Positions 1 through 5,298 of a stretch of 7,009 bases of DNA are shown piece by piece. The stretch comes from Candidatus Njordarchaeota archaeon (GTDB lineage: Archaea > Asgardarchaeota > Njordarchaeia > Njordarchaeales > JAHKLH01). Under the pieces are notes generated by a model that was not told the origin of the DNA, did no database searches, and was given only the letters and a program-made list of their open reading frames with translations. Numbering within the stretch: the first letter of the stretch is position 1; each line of letters starts with the position of its first letter. Position numbers and translations under genes: made by a program. Location: the NCBI GenBank assembly GCA_029856635.1, contig JAHKLH010000085.1, forward strand, positions 1 to 7,009, given 5' to 3'.

Positions 1-219
1 CCAGAAATATTATCAAAGGCAATGAATATTATTCAAACAAAGTCGGGTGGAAGAGTTATTCCATTATGTGGAGCTGGAATATCATCAGCAGAAGACGCCA
101 AAAGAGCGGTAGAATTAGGAGCAAAGGGTATTTTAGTCGCTAGTGCTATTGTCAAGTCTAAAACACCAGCAGAAATAATCGAAGAAATGGCCATTGCAAT
201 GCTTGAAGGCATTAGCTAA
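1..219 (+). CDS. tpiA: Triosephosphate isomerase, C-terminal part (5' end outside window)
   Basis: The open frame runs in from the left edge with no start and encodes the last 72 residues before a TAA stop. It carries the two C-terminal phosphate-gripping segments of the TIM barrel: a CGAGIS segment at the end of strand 7 and a GILVASAIVK segment at strand 8, followed by the closing helix (AEIIEEMAIAML). This pattern matches the compact archaeal triosephosphate isomerases of about 225 residues, so roughly two thirds of the protein lies upstream of the window. The enzyme interconverts dihydroxyacetone phosphate and glyceraldehyde 3-phosphate in cytoplasmic glycolysis and gluconeogenesis. An internal ATG at 22 is not a credible start because the conserved frame continues upstream of it. 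The next gene on the same strand is a tRNA 46 bp downstream. Confidence 0.92.
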   Translation, partial: PEILSKAMNIIQTKSGGRVIPLCGAGISSAEDAKRAVELGAKGILVASAIVKSKTPAEIIEEMAIAMLEGIS

Positions 220-227
220 TTTTAATA

Positions 228-236
228 ATTATAAAG
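228..236 (+). promoter_or_regulatory. Putative box A (TATA-like) promoter of the tRNA-Arg gene
   Basis: ATTATAAAG lies about 30-38 bp before the first base of the tRNA. An archaeal TATA box centred near 232 would place transcription start about 26 bp downstream, near 258-260, giving a short 5' leader before the tRNA, as is usual. The whole tpiA-tRNA gap is AT-rich, so the exact box is uncertain. Because the next gene starts only 23 bp after the tRNA, the same promoter may also feed the downstream coding cluster. Confidence 0.45.
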
Positions 237-265
237 ACAATCTACTATGATATGTTTGGATAATT

Positions 266-343
266 GCCGGGGTGGTGTAGCCAGGAGAGCACGCGCGGCT
301 TCGGACCGCGTTGTCGCGGGTTCAAATCCCGCCCCCGGCGCCA
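266..343 (+). tRNA. trnR: tRNA-Arg (anticodon UCG), CCA end encoded
   Basis: The full cloverleaf can be folded by hand. The acceptor stem pairs GCCGGGG (266-272) with CCCCGGC (333-339) without mismatch. The D stem is GTGT/GCAC (275-278/289-292). The anticodon stem is CGCGG/CCGCG (294-298/306-310) with loop CTTCGGA, giving anticodon TCG at 301-303. The variable region has 5 nt (311-315). The T stem is GCGGG/CCCGC with loop TTCAAAT (321-327). The discriminator is G (340), followed by a genomically encoded CCA (341-343). No intron interrupts the anticodon loop. UCG identifies an arginine tRNA reading CGA, and other CGN codons by wobble. The high GC of this segment against AT-rich surroundings is typical of structured RNA in a thermophile or moderate thermophile, though one tRNA does not prove growth temperature. 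Confidence 0.97.
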
Positions 344-366
344 TAGCAAAAACGAGGACGTTTACA

Positions 367-867
367 ATGAATATCTTGATTCTTGGACGACGACGAAATT
401 TTGTTGAGGACTGTATTACTGTGCTTGCGAATGTTCTTAAAATTAAAAGTTTTGTCTCGCAGGCACGAATTACAAGGGAGGGAGGCACATATATTGGTTT
501 GTTATCTTCAGACGCAAGTATTGTTTTTACCAGTTTCAGTACACCATACGATGTTGCACTGTGCGAAGATCTCGAATTGGCATATTTATCACAGAGATTT
601 CTTAAGGAGTCTGGGGTTATTATTTCATTAAAAAAGAAACCAGCGTCAAAGGTAGGTGTATCTTTTGAGTTTAATAGACGAATTTACGTTATCCCCGCGC
701 GTTATATCGATCCTGTGGTGCTATTAGGTGGCTTATCTTTCCTGAGAATCTTGCCTATTCGTCGTGAGGATTTTCTTCAAGTGCTGAAATATGGTGATGA
801 GAAACGTATTTCATTATTCCGATTCGGTGAGCGTGCGATTCGGCCATTAATCAAAAGGTTAATATAG
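367..867 (+). CDS. Unknown 166-aa protein, resembles a degenerate 2-oxoacid:ferredoxin oxidoreductase gamma domain
   Basis: I do not recognise this as a named protein. The order of conserved-looking segments follows the gamma-subunit domain of pyruvate/2-oxoacid:ferredoxin oxidoreductases (PorG/KorC type): a first strand MNILILG, a TREGG element near residues 36-40 where those enzymes have an ARGG-like motif, a strand and loop at 50-60, LSQ at 74-76 (family: ALSQ/AMSQ), GVIISL at 83-88, an IPA segment at 109-111, a LLGGL helix start near 119-123, and an FRFGERAI tail. The family's glycine-rich GxGGQG loop is replaced by GRRRNF, and no oxidoreductase alpha, beta or delta subunit gene is adjacent, so catalytic function is doubtful. 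The ATG at 367 is preferred because longer in-frame starts run through the tRNA; a GAGG at 354-357 lies 9 nt upstream. It ends in two consecutive TAG codons and is followed 29 bp later by the coiled-coil gene, probably in the same transcript. Confidence 0.72.
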   Translation: MNILILGRRRNFVEDCITVLANVLKIKSFVSQARITREGGTYIGLLSSDASIVFTSFSTPYDVALCEDLELAYLSQRFLKESGVIISLKKKPASKVGVSFEFNRRIYVIPARYIDPVVLLGGLSFLRILPIRREDFLQVLKYGDEKRISLFRFGERAIRPLIKRLI

Positions 868-870
868 TAG

Positions 871-880
871 TTTCTTTTTT
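871..880 (+). terminator. Possible U-tract (partial terminator) in the intercistronic gap
   Basis: TTTCTTTTTT directly follows the tandem TAG TAG stops (865-870). Archaeal RNA polymerases can terminate at short U-runs without a hairpin, so this tract could attenuate transcription into the next gene. It is short and interrupted by a C, and the neighbouring gene lacks an obvious promoter of its own, so read-through is expected. Confidence 0.25.
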
Positions 881-886
881 ATGTTT

Positions 887-891
887 GGGGG
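887..891 (+). promoter_or_regulatory. G-rich ribosome binding site that decides the TTG start at 897
   Basis: GGGGG sits 5 nt before the TTG at 897. The same GGGGGAA string lies 6 nt before the ATG of the methylthiotransferase gene on the other strand (GGGGG at 6595-6599). An alternative TTG start at 885 would have no upstream Shine-Dalgarno and would use up this G-run as coding sequence, so 897 is favoured. Confidence 0.5.
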
Positions 892-896
892 AAATA

Positions 897-2459
897 TTGA
901 GTGCTTATGTAAGTTATGTTTCTGAGATTATTGAACATGAAGATGCTCTAGACGTCTTAGCCGCGATGGTAATTGCGTGGAGTGCTACTAGATACGATCC
1001 TCTTGCTTTTAGTTTGAGACGAATCCATGGTATTAAAGATAGGGATTTCACATCAGCATTTAATAAGGCTCTAGAGCAAATTAAACGAGATTCTTCATTT
1101 AAAAACAAAGCAATAGAATGTTTATTACGCGCTGTGGAAGATATACGTGTCCGAAAAGAGGTTGAGGAAGTTGGATGGCATGTTTCTACTCCACAAGCGT
1201 TGCAAAAGATCATGGCAGCCCTTGAGGATTTAGCATCGAAGATTAGAATGACACGAGGACTTCAAACACTTCTCCTTAACTTGTCTCATATTTATGAATC
1301 ACGTTTTGCTACTGCGCGATTAATGGAAGAACCAACAACGGAAACTAAACCAGAAGTTCCTCCGTCTCATGAGTTTCAACAGATTAGAGAAACGCCATCT
1401 CAAGTTATGGAAGTAAAGCATGTTGAAACATATCCAGGGAGACCTCCAGAACAAGCAAAAATTGCATCATCACAACAGCTTCCTCAGATTTCTGCAGAGA
1501 AACCCGTTGAAAAAGTAGTAGAAGTTCCAAAGACTCCCTCTCATGAAGTACCAGGACCCACACTGCCCAAGAAACAGGAGGAAAAAGTGAAAGAAGTTGT
1601 AAGCGAGGATGTTCTTTCACGTGTTGAAAAAGAAATTCAGAGTATTCGTCAAGAATTGTCTGAAATAAAACAAGTATTAACACAGTTGAGTACTCTCTTA
1701 GAAACCTTTGGTAATAAAATCGAAGAAAAACTTTCTCAAAGTTTATCTGAATATGTGGAAAAGATAAGCTCTAAAATTGACAATGTGTTAAGCGATCTAA
1801 GAGAAGATATACGCATGGTGTTGAAAGAAAAAGAAGCCAAAGCAGAGCATGAGTCTGAAATAGGCGAATTAATTCCATTTGAAAAAGAAATAGCGCCTAA
1901 GGAAATCAAAGAGAAAACATCAGTAAAGGTTGAGGAGAAAATCACAGAAGAAGCTAAGATGCCTAAAGAGGAAGAAGTGCTAATACCAATTCCAGCTGAG
2001 GAAGAAATCTTACCCACTGAAGAAGAGATTGCACCACCTCTCAAGACAGAAGAAAAAGTATTTGTTGCCATTGGTAATATTAGTAAATTGCAAAACTTAC
2101 TTGGTGCGCCTCAAGAAACATTTGTATGGGTTACTAATGTAGTTATTGGTGACACTGCATATAATGTAAGAATCCAGGGATTAAAAAAAGGTTTGCCTCG
2201 TGATATTGTTGAAAAAACTTTAAAAGATGCTGTTGGAATTATAATTGCTCCTTTCGATACGATTGAAAAGAATCAAAAACTATGGAAAATTATTCCAATA
2301 ATTGCCAAAAAAATATCCAGTTTAAAAGTAATTGGAATTCTTTCCGAAAGTGTTCCAGAAAATATACAATCATTAGGAAAAATTATCGCAAAGAAAATTT
2401 CTCGCAGTTGGGAAACAATTTTATTCTTAGAAGACTTAATAAAAGCATGTGGTGAATAG
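897..2459 (+). CDS. Coiled-coil protein with helical N-terminal domain and GTPase-like C-terminal domain lacking nucleotide motifs
   Basis: This 520-aa protein is not one I recognise. Four regions can be seen (numbered from 897). Residues 1-146 form a mainly helical, globular-looking domain. Residues ~147-235 are a Pro/Glu/Lys-rich low-complexity linker. Residues ~236-320 give a strong heptad-type coiled coil (repeated IxxIRQEL, IKQVLTQL, VEKISSKI patterns), followed by a second, very acidic E/K/P linker. Residues ~387-520 form a compact alpha/beta domain whose strand-helix order follows the later part of a Ras/Arf-like GTPase: a TFVWVTNVVIGD...YNVRIQG strand pair, then a DAVGIIIAPFDT strand and an LKVIGIL strand. 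The P-loop, DxxG and NKxD motifs are absent. There is no signal peptide or membrane segment, so it is cytoplasmic, perhaps membrane- or scaffold-associated through partners. The TTG start at 897 is chosen over TTG 885 from the ribosome binding site. The next gene starts 2 bp after its stop. Confidence 0.75.
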   Translation: MSAYVSYVSEIIEHEDALDVLAAMVIAWSATRYDPLAFSLRRIHGIKDRDFTSAFNKALEQIKRDSSFKNKAIECLLRAVEDIRVRKEVEEVGWHVSTPQALQKIMAALEDLASKIRMTRGLQTLLLNLSHIYESRFATARLMEEPTTETKPEVPPSHEFQQIRETPSQVMEVKHVETYPGRPPEQAKIASSQQLPQISAEKPVEKVVEVPKTPSHEVPGPTLPKKQEEKVKEVVSEDVLSRVEKEIQSIRQELSEIKQVLTQLSTLLETFGNKIEEKLSQSLSEYVEKISSKIDNVLSDLREDIRMVLKEKEAKAEHESEIGELIPFEKEIAPKEIKEKTSVKVEEKITEEAKMPKEEEVLIPIPAEEEILPTEEEIAPPLKTEEKVFVAIGNISKLQNLLGAPQETFVWVTNVVIGDTAYNVRIQGLKKGLPRDIVEKTLKDAVGIIIAPFDTIEKNQKLWKIIPIIAKKISSLKVIGILSESVPENIQSLGKIIAKKISRSWETILFLEDLIKACGE

Positions 2460-2461
2460 GA

Positions 2462-2701
2462 ATGGGAGAAAAATCTGATGATTCTATTCGTTTGACAAAA
2501 GAGGATATAGCGTATATCCTGAAGTTAATATCCGCTCTTAACAGAAATGTAGCTGCAATACGCGAGGAATTAGATACTTTTAAAGTGATTTTCCAGGAAA
2601 ATCTAACACATTTTATTGCGTATTTAGAGGAAATTTTTGAAAAACTGAGGAAAATTACAAAAGAAGTAATAGCTCTGAGAAAAACTGAGAAGGAGGAATA
2701 A
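2462..2701 (+). CDS. Small helical/coiled-coil protein, unknown function
   Basis: This 79-aa protein is predicted to be almost entirely helical, with hydrophobic residues spaced 3-4 apart from about residue 13 to 72 (DIAYILKLISALNRNVAAI, then FIAYLEEIFEKLRKITKEVI). No catalytic motif or membrane segment is seen. A textbook archaeal GGTGA ribosome binding site at 2451-2455 lies within the last codons of the upstream gene, and the ATG follows that gene's TAG by two bases, so translation is very probably coupled and both proteins are made together. The simplest inference is that it pairs with the coiled coil of the upstream product. Its TAA stop (2699-2701) abuts the stop of the convergent minus-strand gene with no spacer. 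Confidence 0.75.
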   Translation: MGEKSDDSIRLTKEDIAYILKLISALNRNVAAIREELDTFKVIFQENLTHFIAYLEEIFEKLRKITKEVIALRKTEKEE

Positions 2702-3709
2702 TTACTCGATGCGAAACATTGGACTTTCATAGCGATATATGCGAACATTATCTGGCACATTGTGAAATATCAGAGTACCTGGTCCTATTACAGCATTTTC
2801 ACCAATTAAAACTCCCGGCATTGTTCCTGTATGTATTCCAAAATTGGCATTTCTTCCTATAATTGCACCAAGTTTTGTTCTGCCAGTATCTATTTTCCTC
2901 TTAAGTGTGGGTACAAAAACCTTTATTGTCTTTCTGTCTAATCTTACATTGCCTGTTATGAAACCAGCACCAAAATGAACACCTTTTGAAACAATACTAT
3001 CACCTACATAACCGCTATGTGTTTCTACCCGTTCACAAAATAAACTTCTTGCTACTTCCATATTGCAACCTATTATAGTGTTTCGTTCGATAATGCTCCC
3101 CCTAATTAAGGCATTATCACCAACAAAAACATTTTCGCCAAGGTATGCTGGGCCTACAACTTTGGCATCTCGTGAGATCTTTGCTCCTTTATCGATATAC
3201 ACATTACCTTCAATCTTTGCGGAAGAATTAACTTTGGCGTCTTCATGAATAAACGTACCACGAATTCTTGTTAACATAAACTCCATTATATTGAAAACTT
3301 GCCATGGAAATTTTAGAGGTTTTTTTGGAGTTATTTGGGTTCTTTTTGCAGGTGTAATGTTGATGATTTTCCCCGTTTTTTCATCAATCACAATATTGGC
3401 CTTTTTCTTGATGAGTTTTTCTAGCGCTATTGGTATGGAATAAACAAATGGATAAAGGACTATTGCTTCAGAGCTTTCATTGAATGCATCATCCATTTTA
3501 TGCAAAATTTTTATGTCACACCAGTCAACATTTACCTCGATATTTTCATTATGGACGATCAAGATTCTTCTAATTTTATAGCCTTTTAGAAAATTTATCT
3601 GCCATTCTATGATATTCTTTCCCATTAATGTGATATCAATTAGCCTTAGAGGCCAAAGAGAATCACTACGAAAATCGATTATTATCTCGTATTTAATAGA
3701 CTCCACCAT
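2702..3709 (-). CDS. Left-handed beta-helix (GlmU-like) acetyltransferase with decayed nucleotidyltransferase-like N-terminus
   Basis: Residues ~150-335 of 335 are a hexapeptide-repeat left-handed beta-helix (IHEDAKV, AKIEGNVYI, GPAYLGENVFVGDNALI, GVLIGENAVIGPGTLI). The pattern follows the C-terminal half of GlmU and of archaeal sugar-1-phosphate nucleotidyltransferase/N-acetyltransferases. The acetyl-transfer segment is kept: THSGYVGDS (His231, Tyr234), GAGFITGNVRLD (Asn254, Arg256), RTKLGAIIG (Lys279) and TMPGVLIG. The His matches the general base of this family, so glucosamine- or galactosamine-1-phosphate N-acetylation with acetyl-CoA in UDP-GlcNAc-type synthesis is plausible. The N-terminal ~145 residues align loosely with a nucleotidyltransferase start (WPLRLID...GKNIIEWQINFL...IRRILIV), but the GxGTRL-type triphosphate loop is missing and the domain is short against the usual ~230 residues, so uridylyltransferase activity is unlikely. 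The ATG at 3709 has only a weak upstream ribosome binding site. The neighbouring divergent promoter region is 53 bp. Confidence 0.85.
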   Translation of the reverse strand: MVESIKYEIIIDFRSDSLWPLRLIDITLMGKNIIEWQINFLKGYKIRRILIVHNENIEVNVDWCDIKILHKMDDAFNESSEAIVLYPFVYSIPIALEKLIKKKANIVIDEKTGKIINITPAKRTQITPKKPLKFPWQVFNIMEFMLTRIRGTFIHEDAKVNSSAKIEGNVYIDKGAKISRDAKVVGPAYLGENVFVGDNALIRGSIIERNTIIGCNMEVARSLFCERVETHSGYVGDSIVSKGVHFGAGFITGNVRLDRKTIKVFVPTLKRKIDTGRTKLGAIIGRNANFGIHTGTMPGVLIGENAVIGPGTLIFHNVPDNVRIYRYESPMFRIE

Positions 3710-3762
3710 TTTAAACTCAAATTTTTCAAAGAAATATCAGTTAAAGATTTTTCGGAACACAA
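3710..3762. promoter_or_regulatory. Short divergent promoter region
   Basis: These 53 bp separate two divergent genes and must hold both promoters. TTAAAGAT at 3741-3748 lies about 27 bp before the ATG at 3772, the spacing expected for a leaderless archaeal transcript on the plus strand. On the minus strand the same AT-rich core (3736-3748) lies about 27-38 bp upstream of the ATG at 3709. No strong Shine-Dalgarno is seen for either gene, which also suits leaderless or near-leaderless transcripts. Exact boxes are inferred. Confidence 0.35.
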
Positions 3763-4311
3763 GTGGCGAAGATGATTTCATTTAATTTATCTTCTGATGA
3801 TTTCATGTTTGTGCCGAGAACAATTAAAGAAAAAGAAATCACTGCAAAAATACCACCAAAGCCAAAAGAGCTAAAATTACATGAGGGTATAATTGAATTC
3901 TTTCGAAAAAATAAAATTTCTGGGCTCGTTATCGCGCATATGGATGCTATCTATGGACCAATTCTCCGTTTTTATTGGCATGATTCAGACCCACTTGTTG
4001 AGAAGTTCTTAGAAAACCCCGTGTTTGTCGCGGATACAGTATTGCTTGCACGATATATTGATGTGGTAAGATTTCGTAATGAAAAAAGGTGGATTGTTTC
4101 AGTAATATTTAAAAAAGTAGAAAAGAGAATAGATTGCATGGATGAAATAGTGGAAGAAACATTCTTTTTGTTCATAGTAAGCCCCAGAATTGATGGATAC
4201 ACGAAAAGAATACTCATAGCACAGAAATTAGCAAAAAGATTTGAGGAAATTACCCTCGATGAAGATAATATTGAAAGAGTTCTAGAGGATTTAGCCCTCA
4301 ATTTTTCGTGA
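3763..4311 (+). CDS. Unknown 182-aa protein with predicted longin/roadblock-like fold
   Basis: I do not recognise this protein by name. After a ~40-residue polar N-terminal tail (several Lys-Pro pairs) the predicted order is: helix (LHEGIIEFFRKN), strand (GLVIAHMDAIYGP), strand (ILRFYWHD), long helix (PLVEKFLENPVFVADTVLL), a strand pair (YIDVVRFRN, RWIVSVIFKKV), a strand (TFFLFIVSPRID) and a long C-terminal helix (KRILIAQKLAKRFEEI). This alpha-beta-beta-alpha-beta-beta-beta-alpha order, and the strand ending in a turn with GP, resemble longin and roadblock/LC7 domains, the families that partner small GTPases in archaea and eukaryotes. No catalytic residues are evident. GTG 3763 gives the longest product; ATG 3772 is equally possible and suits a leaderless transcript. 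The 3' end overlaps the convergent map gene by 21 bp. Confidence 0.65.
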   Translation: MAKMISFNLSSDDFMFVPRTIKEKEITAKIPPKPKELKLHEGIIEFFRKNKISGLVIAHMDAIYGPILRFYWHDSDPLVEKFLENPVFVADTVLLARYIDVVRFRNEKRWIVSVIFKKVEKRIDCMDEIVEETFFLFIVSPRIDGYTKRILIAQKLAKRFEEITLDEDNIERVLEDLALNFS

Positions 4312-5244
4312 TAATACTTTTGCTCCATTCTTTGTTACTAACACCGTTTCCTCCCACTGGGCGATGTCGGATCCTTCTTTTGTTTCTTTTAAGACAGGAT
4401 AAACCAATAGCAGCCCTAATCGAGTAAGGGAAGCAAGTGCTAATTTTGCTGAACCAATTCCAAATACTTTTGCAACCCATCTAAGTGAGAATGGAAGAGT
4501 TCTTCGTTCTTTTTGAATCCATCTAAAGACTTGTCTAGCTACTTTTACATGAAGAGGAATTCTTCTTGGTAATTTTTCAAGAGAAATTAAAGAATAAATC
4601 CTAATATCATCAGTAGTTCTAACTTCACCATCTCCGTTTGTAACAAACACTTCTATCGCATAAACCTCGTTTTCCTCAGCAATAGTTCTTTCTGCACCCG
4701 CAACGACGGGAAATTCTTTATCACCGTGAACAACCCATTTTTCGAGTTTGTGTCCATGTAAATTTCTAATGACTTTAAAACCTGCCTCTTTTACGAGATC
4801 CTCAATAGCGCCACCAATTTCGGCTAGGTCTACTCCTGCTTTAAGCATAGAAATTGCTTTGTCTACTGCGTTTTTTGCAACTTCAATCATTCTTTTCTTT
4901 TCGTCATCTCCGCCAAAATAGAATGATCTTGCAGCATCACATATGTAACCATCCACGTGAACCCCTATGTCTACTTTGACGATTTTATCTTCAGGAATCA
5001 CCGTTTTCTCTTCAAGATTAGGTGTGTAATGCGCTGCAGTATCACCAATTGCAATATTAACTGGAAAAGCCGGCTTTCCTCCGCGTTTTATAATTTCATC
5101 CTCAATTTTTTCAGCAATATCAAGAATCTTTGCTCTTTTGACTACAATCTGTGTTAAAATTGGTTCTATTTCCATAAAAATATTGGCCGCTTTGGTGTAC
5201 TTAGAAATCATTTCGTCTATTTTTTCCTTTGCCTCGGTAGACAT
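4291..5244 (-). CDS. map: Methionine aminopeptidase, type II
   Basis: The 317-aa product removes the initiator methionine from nascent proteins in the cytoplasm. The pita-bread fold motifs are in order: GGKPAFPVNI at 55-64, His72 in AAHYTP, the metal ligands Asp92 and Asp103 in VDIGVHVDGYICDAA, His165 in the NLHGHKLE segment, His173, Glu198 in YAIEVF and Glu299 in AQWEETVLV. All five metal ligands expected from archaeal MetAP2 are therefore present. The helical insert of type II enzymes lies around residues 228-275. Length is slightly above the ~295 residues of Pyrococcus MetAP. One oddity is Val199 where the family normally has Pro (AIEPF). The gene follows the methylthiotransferase by 54 bp on the same strand without a U-tract between them, so co-transcription is likely. 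The ATG at 5244 has only a weak GTGAG-like site upstream. Confidence 0.96.
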   Translation of the reverse strand: MSTEAKEKIDEMISKYTKAANIFMEIEPILTQIVVKRAKILDIAEKIEDEIIKRGGKPAFPVNIAIGDTAAHYTPNLEEKTVIPEDKIVKVDIGVHVDGYICDAARSFYFGGDDEKKRMIEVAKNAVDKAISMLKAGVDLAEIGGAIEDLVKEAGFKVIRNLHGHKLEKWVVHGDKEFPVVAGAERTIAEENEVYAIEVFVTNGDGEVRTTDDIRIYSLISLEKLPRRIPLHVKVARQVFRWIQKERRTLPFSLRWVAKVFGIGSAKLALASLTRLGLLLVYPVLKETKEGSDIAQWEETVLVTKNGAKVLSRKIEG

Positions 5245-5298
5245 TTTTTCTCACACAATTAATAAACTCTATTTCTCTATTAGTTTCCTTGCTTGTAA

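Noticed and set aside
222..488. Open frames on both strands running through the tRNA
   Set aside because: They cross a perfectly folded tRNA gene; only the plus-strand part from the ATG at 367 is credible as coding.
1324..1600. Possible protein or DNA repeat array in the Pro/Glu/Lys-rich linker
   Set aside because: The segment has biased composition but no fixed repeat unit at either the DNA or protein level.
914..2071. Several minus-strand open frames inside the coiled-coil gene
   Set aside because: They are Ser/Leu-rich antisense readings of a Glu/Lys-rich plus-strand gene, without ribosome binding sites or recognisable motifs.
2383..2760. Minus-strand frame bridging the convergent junction at 2701
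   Set aside because: It overlaps two better supported genes and its translation is a Ser/Ile/Phe-rich shadow.
3771..3806. 11-bp direct repeat GATGATTTCAT, two copies 25 bp apart around the start of the 182-aa gene
   Set aside because: The copies are in different reading frames, lie in AT-rich sequence and have no further copies, so chance is the simplest explanation.
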